DNA of 59,260 nt from Helicobacter_D ganmani (GCF_965138225.1 NZ_CBCSAX010000013.1), one strand, 5' to 3'; counted from the stretch's first letter, positions 17,489 through 25,869 are shown. Program-made: numbers and translations. Notes: generated by a model not told the origin, from the letters alone.

Positions 17489-18352
17489 TTAAAAAATAAA
17501 ATAATGACTTAAGAGTTCATTCAAAATTTTGTTGGCTTTTGGGTTGAGCGTTTTAAATTGTGTCAAAATAGAATCCGATAGATTTTTTGCTTCCTTTTTT
17601 GCGCCCTCTAATCCCAATAAATTTACATAGCTATTTTTATCAGTATCGTGCTGTGTGGGTTTGCCGGCTTCTTGTTCGCTTTGTGTGGTATCTATGATGT
17701 CATCACGAATTTGAAAAAATAATCCCAAGTCTAATCCTAATTTGTAAAGAGATTTACGCGTCTTTTTGTCGCAATCTGCAAGGATTCCACCCATTTGTAG
17801 GCTTGCTGCAATCAGCTTGGCTGTTTTGTTTAAATGAATGAATCTTAGTTGTTTTAGCGGAAGTTTTTGATGTTCAAAATAACAATCTAGTGCCTGTCCT
17901 AGCACCATACCATAGATTCCGCCATTATAGCTTAGACATTGGATTAATTTAACCTTTGTTTTTGGTTTTAGTTTTGCTTTTGTAAGCAGATAAAAAGCGT
18001 GTGTATTTAGCCCATCGCCTGCTAGAATCGCACTTGTTTCGCCGTATTTTGTGTGGAGTGTTTGGCAACCTCTGCGCAAGGGTGCATCGTCCATTGCAGG
18101 TAAATCATCGTGGATAAGTGAATAAGTATGTAGAATCTCTAATGCAAGTGCAGGGGCAAAAGCCTTTTCTAGCATTTTGGGTTTATAGCTTGCGACAATG
18201 CTTAAGAGCAGTTGAGGACGGAATCTTTTACCGCCATTTAAAACCATTTCCCACAAGGCATCTTCAAAATGGGGGTGAAAACTCGCAACTTTAGGAGCTT
18301 GATTCTTGACATAATGTTCAAATCTATCAAAGACTAAAGGCATTAGATTCAT
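17489..18352 (-). CDS. ispA: Polyprenyl (geranyl/farnesyl) diphosphate synthase
   Basis: A 287-aa trans-prenyltransferase. The first aspartate-rich motif is IHDDLPAMDDAPLRRG (from residue 81) and the second is FFQIRDDIIDTTQ. It condenses IPP with allylic diphosphates to supply quinone side chains and undecaprenyl carrier. KRFRPQLLL is the usual IPP-binding segment. It overlaps the PDZ gene by 26 bp. Product length cannot be assigned. Confidence 0.9.
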   Translation of the reverse strand: MNLMPLVFDRFEHYVKNQAPKVASFHPHFEDALWEMVLNGGKRFRPQLLLSIVASYKPKMLEKAFAPALALEILHTYSLIHDDLPAMDDAPLRRGCQTLHTKYGETSAILAGDGLNTHAFYLLTKAKLKPKTKVKLIQCLSYNGGIYGMVLGQALDCYFEHQKLPLKQLRFIHLNKTAKLIAASLQMGGILADCDKKTRKSLYKLGLDLGLFFQIRDDIIDTTQSEQEAGKPTQHDTDKNSYVNLLGLEGAKKEAKNLSDSILTQFKTLNPKANKILNELLSHYFIF

Positions 18353-19484
18353 TTAAAAGTCCTTGTATTAAGCTATCTTGCGTATTTGTGGGTTGTGCTT
18401 TTTGATTGACATTGATAAAAAATTGGAAATCATCTCGCGAAATCAACCATTTTTGCGTTTTGTCTGGAAATTTACCAAGCAAGCGAATAATTGCATCATA
18501 GCCTTTTGGAACAATTTGCTGATTGACGCGCAAGACTTTGTCGCCTACTCTTAGACGTTCAAAACCATTTTTGGCATAAGGTGCGACAGAGGTTACCACA
18601 AAATCGCTATTGACTTCAATCCCTACGCGCCCTAAAAAATCTTCTTTTAAGAGCATTCCTCCACGTCTTTTATCCACACGCGCCTGCAACTCCATTACTA
18701 CTCCATTGCGTGATATACGCACAGGCACGCTTTCGCCCTCTTTTAAATCAAAGACTACACGATGAAAATGTGCAACATTTGGAATCGCTTCGCCATTAAT
18801 TGCCATAATAATATCTCCATACGCAAAGGGATTCGCGCTGAAAAATGGGTCAATGAGATTAACTTCCACTCTATCCTCACTATTTTGAAAAACGCGCACT
18901 CCAATGTCTCCATAATAAACAGAATCACTATAAACAAATCGCTCTAAATAGGCTTTTTCAATAAATTGATTTTTACCAATCCCAATTCCATAGATATGAT
19001 CGCAAACCGTGCTAATAAGGCTATTTTGAAAGGTTGGAGTGTTGAGCGTTGCATAATCAATGGGGCTTTGCATACGCGTTTGAATTTTGCCACTCACGCC
19101 CTCTTGCGGTAGAATGCTTGCCATTTCGTCCTCTAGGATTTCTTTATTGATAGAACGCAAGGAGATGGGGAGTAATTCATTTTTAGATTCCAATAAATAC
19201 ATTCCGACAAATGGGTCGTGTTTTAGGATTTTATAACCTTTGGGTGTGGAGTGTGGAGAATAAACAAAAAGGGCTACTTTGGAGGGCGTCAAGCTGATTT
19301 CAGATTCTTTTGTAAAATCCCCTAGTCGTTTGATTGCGATTCCATAAGTGTTGCCTACGCGCTCCATTGAAAGAACCGCCTTTTGTTTGCAAGCTTCAAA
19401 GTCGTATGCAACAAGTGGCAAATTCAATACAATGATTCCATATCCTAACCAACAAAGTTTTTTGAAATTTATTAAATTCATCAT
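18327..19484 (-). CDS. Exported protein with two PDZ-like domains
   Basis: The 385-aa protein has an N-terminal hydrophobic segment (LCWLGYGIIVLNLPLVAYDF), so it is likely periplasmic or membrane-anchored. A conserved Helicobacter N-terminal domain precedes two PDZ-like modules: one around GDIIMAINGEAIPNVAHFHR and a second around VTSVAPYAKNGFERLRVGDK. No protease domain is present, so it may be an adaptor or envelope scaffold. The function is unknown. It sits between ybaB and ispA with short overlaps on both sides. Confidence 0.75.
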   Translation of the reverse strand: MMNLINFKKLCWLGYGIIVLNLPLVAYDFEACKQKAVLSMERVGNTYGIAIKRLGDFTKESEISLTPSKVALFVYSPHSTPKGYKILKHDPFVGMYLLESKNELLPISLRSINKEILEDEMASILPQEGVSGKIQTRMQSPIDYATLNTPTFQNSLISTVCDHIYGIGIGKNQFIEKAYLERFVYSDSVYYGDIGVRVFQNSEDRVEVNLIDPFFSANPFAYGDIIMAINGEAIPNVAHFHRVVFDLKEGESVPVRISRNGVVMELQARVDKRRGGMLLKEDFLGRVGIEVNSDFVVTSVAPYAKNGFERLRVGDKVLRVNQQIVPKGYDAIIRLLGKFPDKTQKWLISRDDFQFFINVNQKAQPTNTQDSLIQGLLNESNAFSL

Positions 19485-19792
19485 AACCCCTTAAATGGAA
19501 ACTCTCCTAAATTACCCAACATTCCCATCGCCATATTTTTGCGATTTTGCTCCACACTCTTAGAAATGTCATTAAACGCACTCATCAGCAGAATTTGTAG
19601 GGATTCCTTGTCCTCTAGCAAAGAATCGTCAATGCCAATATCAATGACTTCTCCCTCTCCATTTGCTGTGATATGAACTAATCCCCCACCACTTTTGGCA
19701 CTGAAAGTCAAGTTTTTACTCTCTTCTTGCGCTTCTTTAAGCTTTTCTTGTAGGTTTCCAAGTGTTTTGGCAAGCTCCTGCGGGTCAAACAT
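19481..19792 (-). CDS. YbaB/EbfC nucleoid-associated protein
   Basis: A 103-aa protein with the YbaB layout: an N-terminal helix LAKTLGNLQEKLKEAQEE, the core GGGLVHITANGEGEVIDIGID and a C-terminal helix. Family members form dimers that bind DNA and influence nucleoid structure and expression. Its start overlaps the end of panD by 8 bp and its stop overlaps the PDZ gene by 4 bp. panD-ybaB is the H. pylori order (HP0034-HP0035). Confidence 0.9.
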   Translation of the reverse strand: MFDPQELAKTLGNLQEKLKEAQEESKNLTFSAKSGGGLVHITANGEGEVIDIGIDDSLLEDKESLQILLMSAFNDISKSVEQNRKNMAMGMLGNLGEFPFKGL

Positions 19793-20153
19793 TTTTCAAC
19801 TCCTTTTTAATTGCGATGATTTGGTTTTTTTCATCTACTAGCACAACTTTTGGTGTATAAGTTGCAAGTTCTTCTTGTGTATAGGTGGCATACGCCATTA
19901 CGATGATTTTATCTCCTATTTGCACCTTGCGTGCTGCTGCACCATTTAGGCACATATCTCCCTTTTGTCCCTCTATCACATAGGTTGAGAATCGCTCACC
20001 ATTGTTGATATTGACAATATCTACCTTTTGTCCCTCTTGAAGTCCTGCGGCTTTCATTAGTTCAATATCAATGGTGATAGAGCCTACATAATTGAGGTTG
20101 GCATCGCTCACGCTTGCTCGATGAATTTTGCTATATAACATTGTGAGATTCAA
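19785..20153 (-). CDS. panD: Aspartate 1-decarboxylase proenzyme
   Basis: PanD makes beta-alanine from aspartate for pantothenate/CoA synthesis. The self-cleavage site is YVGSITID, with Gly24-Ser25 at exactly the family's numbering if translation starts at MNLTMLYSKIHRA; this supports that start. NNGERFSTYVIEG and NGAAARKVQIGD are family blocks. It probably heads the minus-strand operon reaching to 14413, with its promoter in the 84-bp gap after apt. Confidence 0.95.
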   Translation of the reverse strand: MNLTMLYSKIHRASVSDANLNYVGSITIDIELMKAAGLQEGQKVDIVNINNGERFSTYVIEGQKGDMCLNGAAARKVQIGDKIIVMAYATYTQEELATYTPKVVLVDEKNQIIAIKKELKNV

Positions 20154-20237
20154 TTTAAAACCTTTTTAAGAATTTTAACACATTTTGTCCAAAATATTTT
20201 TATTTCATATTTTTAGAATCTTTAAATAAAGATTTTC

Positions 20238-20759
20238 TTATAAATCCAAAAGTGTATAAATCGGAACAATTTTGCGCAAATTTTCTGCGCCTTTTAGGGA
20301 TTCTAAATTTAAAATAAAGCAAGATTCCAAACAATTTGCTCCCGCTTGTTTAATGAGATTGACTGCGGCGACTGCCGTGCCACCTGTGGCAATCAAATCA
20401 TCTATTAAAAGCACATTGGGGGATGGATTCTTTGAATTTTTAAACGCATCAATATGGATTTCAATTTCACTAAATCCATATTCCAAAGAGTATTTTTCAG
20501 AAATCGTTGTATAAGGCAATTTGCCTTTTTTGCGAATCGGCACGAATCCAACTCCTAGTGCGTAAGCCAAAGTTGCACCAAAAATAAAGCCACGACTTTC
20601 AATCGCGGCAATAAAATCAATCTTAAAAGATTCATAATGTGTCTTAAGATGAGAGATAATAAAATGAAAAACTTGTGGATTGTTTAGAAGTGTTGTAATG
20701 TCGTAAAATAAGATTCCAGGTTGTGGATAATCCGAAATCGTGCGGATAGAATCAAGCAA
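20238..20759 (-). CDS. apt: Adenine phosphoribosyltransferase, start interrupted by A8 tract
   Basis: This enzyme salvages adenine to AMP. The body is intact: PGILFYDITTLL, AAIESRGFIFGATLAYALG, RKKGKLP and the PRPP loop LLIDDLIATGGTA. The listed start is a TTG with no ribosome site. The expected N-terminus is instead at ATG 20791, behind AAAAGGAAAAAT, giving MQQLTQDDKK, which aligns well with the H. pylori Apt start. That ATG is one base out of frame because the adenine tract at 20760-20767 (T8 on the plus strand) would need nine. Sequencing error, slippage, phase variation or true TTG initiation are all possible. Confidence 0.85.
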   Translation of the reverse strand: MLDSIRTISDYPQPGILFYDITTLLNNPQVFHFIISHLKTHYESFKIDFIAAIESRGFIFGATLAYALGVGFVPIRKKGKLPYTTISEKYSLEYGFSEIEIHIDAFKNSKNPSPNVLLIDDLIATGGTAVAAVNLIKQAGANCLESCFILNLESLKGAENLRKIVPIYTLLDL

Positions 20760-20900
20760 TTTTTTTTGTCGTCTTGGGTGAGTTGTTGCATATTTTTCCT
20801 TTTAAAATCATAAATTCCCGAAATCTTAACGCGTTTTATCTTAATGTGTCAAGAATTTAAGTTTTGTTTGGATTAAAATTTGATAAAAGTGGAAGTTTGC

Positions 20901-20906
20901 TACAAT
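20901..20906 (+). promoter_or_regulatory. Probable -10 box for the nuclease-like gene
   Basis: TACAAT within GTTTGCTACAATTTC lies about 45 nt upstream of the ATG at 20951, in the divergent gap with apt. No clear -35 box is visible. Confidence 0.4.
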
Positions 20907-20950
20907 TTCAAACAAAATATAAAATGCTCTTTTAAAGGCAGAATCTTAAA

Positions 20951-21526
20951 ATGCAAAATCAAAAATTGCTTAAAAATCTTTTTGTTCTTTTATTGGGCTT
21001 GTGTTTGGCAAGTCCAAATCTCTTTGCCTTTGCAACACCTCCTATTAGCAGACAAGCACTGATGAAGCATATTTTTGCGCCCACACTTTTTAGTATGTAT
21101 AGTAAGGACTATGGAATGCTTTATTGTCAGCTTTATGGTGTCGCTGGTGTAAGCAAAAGCTTCAAAAATGACACTTGCGAAGTAAGTGCAAGAGCGGTTA
21201 AGGAAATGCGACATTTTGCGATGCAATACACGCGCAATAAGGTTTTTTTGGAGCAGCAATATCGTTTGGGCTATAAAAGCGGTTGGTGTTTTTTGCAACG
21301 CGGGGGGAATCTCTTTAATGCGGAGTTAGTGCGTGATGGTTATGCGGTGGTGCAGTATTTTGATGTTACAGAATCCGCAGTGTTAGCAGATTTGGAAGTG
21401 CTAGAAAGCATTGCAAAGGCTGAAAAGCGCGGATTATGGAAAGAGTGGAGTAAAGAAATGGAATGTCTGAAAAGAACTTTGCAAGAGATTGCCAAAGAAA
21501 CATTAAGCAAAGATTCCGACAAATAA
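20951..21526 (+). CDS. Secreted SNase-fold protein, probably inactive
   Basis: A 191-aa protein with a signal peptide (NLFVLLLGLCLASPNLFAFA) followed by a thermonuclease-like domain. The C-terminal half has FNAELVRDGYAVV and the usual AKAEKRGLWKEW. The first active-site segment, normally RLxGIDAPE, reads QLYGVAGVSKS, losing the catalytic Arg and the metal-binding Asp. Three cysteines in the mature part suggest a possible disulfide. It may bind nucleic acid or protein rather than cleave; the role is unknown. Confidence 0.7.
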   Translation: MQNQKLLKNLFVLLLGLCLASPNLFAFATPPISRQALMKHIFAPTLFSMYSKDYGMLYCQLYGVAGVSKSFKNDTCEVSARAVKEMRHFAMQYTRNKVFLEQQYRLGYKSGWCFLQRGGNLFNAELVRDGYAVVQYFDVTESAVLADLEVLESIAKAEKRGLWKEWSKEMECLKRTLQEIAKETLSKDSDK

Positions 21527-21565
21527 ATTGCGCAACTTTTCATATGGAATCTTAAGGAGATAAAA

Positions 21566-21592
21566 ATGATGTTGGGGTTAAAATGCTTTTGA
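21566..21592 (+). other. Mini-ORF overlapping the TRIC start
   Basis: A strong AAGGAG (21554-21559) lies 6 nt before ATG 21566, which opens an 8-codon frame (MMLGLKCF, stop TGA 21590-21592). This runs over the ATG of the next gene in another frame. It is either a leader peptide coupled to translation of the channel gene or the mark of a one-base deletion in the AAAA at 21580-21583. Confidence 0.35.
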
Positions 21593-22212
21593 CGAGTTTA
21601 TATATTGTAGGAATTACTGCAGAGGGAATGAGCGGGGCGTTAGCAGCAGGAAGGCATAATATGGATTGGTTTGGAGTGGTTTTTATCGCTTGTGTAACCG
21701 CGATTGGCGGAGGTTCTATTCGTGATGTGCTTTTTGGGCATTATCCTCTTACTTGGGTGGCTCACCCCGAATATTTGCTCATCGTGTGTTTTGCGGCAAT
21801 TTTGACGACAAGGATTCCTTATTTTGTTGCTAGATTTGAGCGCACTTTTTTAGTATTAGACGCTATGGGGCTTGCGGTCTTTAGTGTAATTGGCGCGCGT
21901 GTGGGGATAGATTTGCACCCAAGTGGAGCAATGGCGGTAACAGGAGCAGTCATCACGGGAGTGTTTGGCGGAATCTTGCGGGATATTTTTTGTGCGAGGA
22001 TTCCGCTTGTATTCCAAAAAGAGCTTTATGCTAGCATTTCCTTGCTTGTAGGCAGTTTATATGTAGTTTGCGAATGGATTAGTGCGAATTATTTTGCAAT
22101 GAATCAGAATCTTATCATTATTGCTTGTCTTTCTATTGGCTTTGTTGCGCGCTTGGTTGCAATTCGTTATCATTTGGGGCTACCAACCTTTAAATATACA
22201 CCTAAATCGTAG
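21583..22212 (+). CDS. TRIC-family cation channel (UPF0126)
   Basis: This 209-aa inner-membrane protein has about seven hydrophobic helices and the two family repeats, AIGGGSIRDVLFG and VITGVFGGILRDIFCARIPL. These glycine-rich Arg-Asp motifs define the prokaryotic TRIC (YadS/YicG) family of trimeric K+/cation channels. The physiological role in bacteria is unclear. The ATG used here has only GGGG as a nearby ribosome site; the better site serves the overlapping mini-ORF. Confidence 0.85.
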   Translation: MLLTSLYIVGITAEGMSGALAAGRHNMDWFGVVFIACVTAIGGGSIRDVLFGHYPLTWVAHPEYLLIVCFAAILTTRIPYFVARFERTFLVLDAMGLAVFSVIGARVGIDLHPSGAMAVTGAVITGVFGGILRDIFCARIPLVFQKELYASISLLVGSLYVVCEWISANYFAMNQNLIIIACLSIGFVARLVAIRYHLGLPTFKYTPKS

Positions 22213-22309
22213 TAGAATCCTTTATCCTGTCTTGTTGTAGGATTTTATTGTGGCTTTTTGTAAAAGATTCAGTCGCAAGGACGCAGTAAGAAACTCTATG
22301 AGGATAAAA

Positions 22310-23029
22310 TCAAAGCCTTTTAGCAATAAATAAGGTGCAAACATTTGCAGAAAATGCTTTGGTATAAAGAGGCATAAAACCTACTTCTTGTAGCTCACTA
22401 TTCAGCTTTTCTGCGGTGAGAAATTCTTCAATGGAATCAGGCAAGTAGCGATAAGCGTGATAGTTTTTAGAAACGATTCCACCTATGTAAGGTAGGATAT
22501 TTTTGGTATAAAATCCCATAAGTTTTTCCAAAAGCGTGGGATTCTCACATTTGGTAAATTCTAAAATCACTAAGATTCCATTTGGTTTAATCACCCGCGC
22601 AAACTCCTCTAAAGCGCGTTTTCTTTCTACGACATTGCGGATTCCATAGGCAATACTTAAAATATCCTTACTTGCGTTTTCTAGTGGGAGTTCTTTTGCT
22701 TCACATTGCTTAAATTCTACATTGGGAAGTTTTTTGCGTGCGACATTCAGCATTCCCTCACTTGGGTCTAGTCCTATTATACTTTGAATTCGCACATTTT
22801 CTTTGAGTGTATTTTTGTGCCAATGGCTTATCATATCTCCCGTCCCGCAAGCAACATCGGCAATATTTAACGCGGATAGGGATTCTTGTGGCAAGTTTCT
22901 AAAGGCAAGCTGACAAGCTTTTTGTCTCCAAGCAATATCTATTCCGCAGCTCATCACGCGGTTTGCCAAGTCATAGCTTCCTGCAATATTGTCAAACATT
23001 GCAATGATTTCTTGTTGCTTATTTTGCAT
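22310..23029 (-). CDS. ubiE: Demethylmenaquinone methyltransferase
   Basis: A 239-aa SAM methyltransferase with MFDNIAGSYDLANRVMSCGID, ADVACGTGDMI and AYGIRNVVERKRALEE, the UbiE/MenG signatures. In a menaquinone-only organism it methylates demethylmenaquinone. I start it at ATG 23029 (MQNKQQEI) behind AAAGGA; a longer frame to 23131 only shadows argH. Its start overlaps the argH stop by 11 bp. Confidence 0.92.
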   Translation of the reverse strand: MQNKQQEIIAMFDNIAGSYDLANRVMSCGIDIAWRQKACQLAFRNLPQESLSALNIADVACGTGDMISHWHKNTLKENVRIQSIIGLDPSEGMLNVARKKLPNVEFKQCEAKELPLENASKDILSIAYGIRNVVERKRALEEFARVIKPNGILVILEFTKCENPTLLEKLMGFYTKNILPYIGGIVSKNYHAYRYLPDSIEEFLTAEKLNSELQEVGFMPLYTKAFSANVCTLFIAKRL

Positions 23030-24449
23030 TTTGGGGTTCCTTTGAGTCTTGTAATGCTTTTTTTGCAAGTTGCAACCAAGCTTCCAAGCTCTCAATCTGT
23101 GTTTTTGTTGCCTGTGTGGAAGTGCCACCATAGGAGTTTCTGCTATTCATAGAAGCCTCTAAATCTAGGCTTTTGTGCGCCTCTTGTGGAATCGCGCTAT
23201 CCACACTGCATAATTCCTCCGCACTTAAGTCGCTTAAGTCCTTGCCTAAGGATTCTGCAAAGGCGACTGCTTTTCCTGTGATATGGTGCGCCTCTCTAAA
23301 TGGAATCCCACAAGTCTGCACGAGAAAGTCTGCTAAATCTGTTGCGCTTAAATGTCCTTTTTTGCAAGCTTTGAGCATAGAATCTGTATTGATTGTCATT
23401 GTTTGTAAGGTGTCTTTGAGGATTCTTAACGCAATGCTTAATGTCTCAAAACTATCAAATACGCCCTCTTTATCCTCTTGCGTGTCTTTGTTATAAGCAA
23501 GCGGTAAGCCTTTCATTACTACCAAAAGCGAGAGGAGATTACCATATACGCGTCCGCTTTTGCCGCGCAAAAGCTCTGGAACATCGGGATTCTTTTTTTG
23601 TGGCATTATGGAGCTTCCTGTGGAATACGCGTCGCTTAGGGTGATGAATTTAAATTCATAGCTACTCCACAGCACAAGCTCTTCTGCAAGTCTTGAAATG
23701 TGCATTGCAATCATAGAGCAATCATAGAGAAAATCTAGCGCAAAGTCTCTATCGCTCACGGAATCTGTGGCGTTTAATGTCGGTGCAATAAAGCCTAAAG
23801 TTTGTGCAGTGAAAAATCTATCTGTCGCATAAGGAGTGCCAGCAAGAGCTGCTGCACCTAAAGGACAAAAATTATTGCGTCTAAAAGAGGATTCCAATCT
23901 TTCAAAATCTCTTGCAAACATACTGACATAAGCACACATCAAAAAGCCAAAATTCACAGGTTGGGCGTGTTGTAAGTGTGTCATACCCGGTAACATTGTT
24001 TGTGTGTGTTGTTTTGCAATTTCTAGTAAGGTATCAATGAGTTCTAAAAGGAGCACACGTAAATTGTCGTTGGAATCTAGCACAAAAAGCCTAAAATCAA
24101 GGGCAACTTGGTCGTTACGACTGCGCGCAGTGTGGAGCTTTTTGCCCACCTCACCGATGATTTGTGTCAGTCGCTTCTCCACTGCCATATGAATATCCTC
24201 ATCGCTAAGGATAAACTCAAATTCCCCTCGCTCCATTTCCTCTTTGACTTGCTCCAAGCCCTCACAGATTTTCTTTGCTTCGCTTTGTGTGAGGATTCCA
24301 CATTTTGCTAACATTTTAGCGTGTGTTTGTGAGCCTAGAATATCTTGTTTGTAGAGCTTTTTATCAAAGGGCAAAGAGGCGTTAAATTCATCTAAAATTT
24401 CTGCTGCACTCGCGCTAAATCTCCCACCCCAAAGTTTTTGGTTTTCCAT
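23019..24449 (-). CDS. argH: Argininosuccinate lyase
   Basis: A 476-aa fumarase-superfamily enzyme that splits argininosuccinate into arginine and fumarate. The signature loop is STGSSIMPQKKNPDVPELL; other blocks are HTARSRNDQVALDFRLF and GMTHLQHAQPVNFG. It lies 9 bp after hemJ and overlaps ubiE, making a hemJ-argH-ubiE operon. Confidence 0.95.
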   Translation of the reverse strand: MENQKLWGGRFSASAAEILDEFNASLPFDKKLYKQDILGSQTHAKMLAKCGILTQSEAKKICEGLEQVKEEMERGEFEFILSDEDIHMAVEKRLTQIIGEVGKKLHTARSRNDQVALDFRLFVLDSNDNLRVLLLELIDTLLEIAKQHTQTMLPGMTHLQHAQPVNFGFLMCAYVSMFARDFERLESSFRRNNFCPLGAAALAGTPYATDRFFTAQTLGFIAPTLNATDSVSDRDFALDFLYDCSMIAMHISRLAEELVLWSSYEFKFITLSDAYSTGSSIMPQKKNPDVPELLRGKSGRVYGNLLSLLVVMKGLPLAYNKDTQEDKEGVFDSFETLSIALRILKDTLQTMTINTDSMLKACKKGHLSATDLADFLVQTCGIPFREAHHITGKAVAFAESLGKDLSDLSAEELCSVDSAIPQEAHKSLDLEASMNSRNSYGGTSTQATKTQIESLEAWLQLAKKALQDSKEPQNAK

Positions 24450-24458
24450 ATTTTTGCC

Positions 24459-24887
24459 TTAAAAAGGTTTGAGAATAACTAAAATCGTGATAAAAATAAT
24501 AGCGAGGGTTGGCACTTCATTGTAAGCACGGAAAAACTTACCACTTTTAAAACAGCGATTCTCTCTAAAAGCCACCAAAAAACGATACAAGCTATAATGG
24601 TAAGCAAGTAAAAGAGCTATAATAAGGAACTTCGCGTGCATCCAGCCACCTTTTAGCCAAGTGGGTTCTAAGACAAGCAACCATATCCCAGAAATCAATG
24701 TGCAAAGTAGCGCGGGATAGCCAATAAAGTTAAAGAGTTTTTCCTCTTGAATCTTGACGACTTCTACAAAGCCGGTGTTGTCTAAATGCTCCGCGTGATA
24801 GACATAAAGTCTAGGGAGATAAAATAGCATCGCCATCCACGATACAAACGCCACAATATGAAAAATCTTTACATAAAGATATGTCAT
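24459..24887 (-). CDS. hemJ: Protoporphyrinogen IX oxidase HemJ
   Basis: A 142-aa inner-membrane protein with four predicted helices and the HemJ-type N-terminus YVKIFHIVAFVSWMAMLFYL. HAKFLIIALLLAYHY and FRAYNEVPTLAIIFI follow. HemJ (UPF0093) is the heme-pathway protoporphyrinogen oxidase used where HemG and HemY are absent. H. pylori has the same neighbour pair (HP1484/HP1483). Confidence 0.87.
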   Translation of the reverse strand: MTYLYVKIFHIVAFVSWMAMLFYLPRLYVYHAEHLDNTGFVEVVKIQEEKLFNFIGYPALLCTLISGIWLLVLEPTWLKGGWMHAKFLIIALLLAYHYSLYRFLVAFRENRCFKSGKFFRAYNEVPTLAIIFITILVILKPF

Positions 24888-24967
24888 AGATTACTCCTTA
24901 CAAACTGAAAGTCAGAATTGTATCAAAACAGACTTAAAGTCAAGCGAAAAATTAATTATCTTTTTTG

Positions 24968-24973
24968 TATAAT
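24968..24973 (+). promoter_or_regulatory. Probable -10 box for the ABC importer operon
   Basis: A perfect TATAAT within TTTTTTGTATAATCC lies 46 nt upstream of the TTG start at 25020 and faces away from hemJ. The preceding T-rich stretch is typical of Helicobacter promoters. Confidence 0.55.
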
Positions 24974-25019
24974 CCGCGACAAATTGCTAAAATAATTGAA
25001 ATTTATATGAGGATTTTAT

Positions 25020-25691
25020 TTGCACGAGTTGTTTTTGAACCTTGATGTTACCTTTATGCAAAATGCGATTCCAACCTTTGCTAAAGCTTTGTGGCTGACG
25101 CTGCATTTATCTTTTTTTGGAATCTTATTTTCTATTCTTTTGGGGTTTTTGATTGCTTTGGCGCAATATTATAAATTGCGTTTTTTCACTGCATTAATGC
25201 AAGGCTACATTGAGCTTTCGCGCAACACGCCACTACTCATTCAACTTTTTTTCTTATATTATGGATTGACGCAAATTGGATTCCACTTAAGCGGATATGC
25301 TTGCGCCCTCATCGGTGTAGTGTTTTTGGGCGGAAGTTATATGGCGGAGTCTTTTCGCGCAGGATTGGAATCTGTGGGCAAGATTCAATTAGAATCCGCA
25401 CGAAGTTTAGGGCTTAATGAATGGCAACTCATCGCCTTTGTTGTGTTGCCGCAAAGTCTAATGGTGAGTTTGCCCTCTATTGCTGCAAATGCAATTTTCT
25501 TGCTCAAAGAAACTTCGGTTGTCAGCGCGATTGCTCTAGCAGATGTGTTGTATGTAACCAAAGACTTAATCGGCAGTTATTATAAGACAAATGAAACTCT
25601 GCTTTTACTCGTGCTTTGCTATTTGGTGGTGCTTTTACCTTTGTCCATTTTGTTTTCGCTTTTGGAACGACACTATAAGCGGTTTGTTTAG
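25020..25691 (+). CDS. Polar amino-acid ABC transporter permease
   Basis: A 223-aa inner-membrane permease of the HisMQ/GlnP family. It has five helices and the coupling loop ESARSLGLNEWQLIAFVVLPQSL (EAA motif). YIELSRNTPLLIQLFFLYYGL is the family's hallmark. It starts at TTG behind GAGGA; the ATG at 25008 is in another frame and soon stops. With the second permease and ATPase downstream it resembles the H. pylori glnPPQ-glnH locus, but no binding-protein gene follows here. Confidence 0.9.
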   Translation: MHELFLNLDVTFMQNAIPTFAKALWLTLHLSFFGILFSILLGFLIALAQYYKLRFFTALMQGYIELSRNTPLLIQLFFLYYGLTQIGFHLSGYACALIGVVFLGGSYMAESFRAGLESVGKIQLESARSLGLNEWQLIAFVVLPQSLMVSLPSIAANAIFLLKETSVVSAIALADVLYVTKDLIGSYYKTNETLLLLVLCYLVVLLPLSILFSLLERHYKRFV

Positions 25692-25699
25692 AGGTAAAT

Positions 25700-25834
25700 G
25701 TGAAAAAGGAAGGGAATGTGGTTTTTATTGAAATGGATAAAAGATTGATAAAAAACAACAGAGTTTTAAATATGGATTTTTTGACTATCCTTAAAGAAAT
25801 GCTATTAAATCATAGAATTTTAGGGACTAAATAG
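25700..25834 (+). CDS. Possible 44-aa ORF between the two permeases
   Basis: A GTG-initiated frame preceded by GAGG (25691-25694), which overlaps the stop codon of the upstream permease. The peptide is lysine-rich (VKKEGNVVFIEMDKRL...) and contains no recognisable domain. It occupies most of a 178-bp gap that is unusual inside an ABC operon. It could be a small protein or a decayed remnant. Confidence 0.3.
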   Translation: MKKEGNVVFIEMDKRLIKNNRVLNMDFLTILKEMLLNHRILGTK

Positions 25835-25869
25835 GTGAAGTATATAGGTATTTTAAATTAGGACATACA

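Noticed and set aside
22310..23131. Long form of ubiE starting inside argH
   Set aside because: The extra 34 residues lack family similarity and ATG 23029 has a proper AAAGGA site.
25008..25046. ATG upstream of the first ABC permease as its start
   Set aside because: It is in a different frame and hits a stop after a dozen codons; TTG 25020 has correct spacing from GAGGA.
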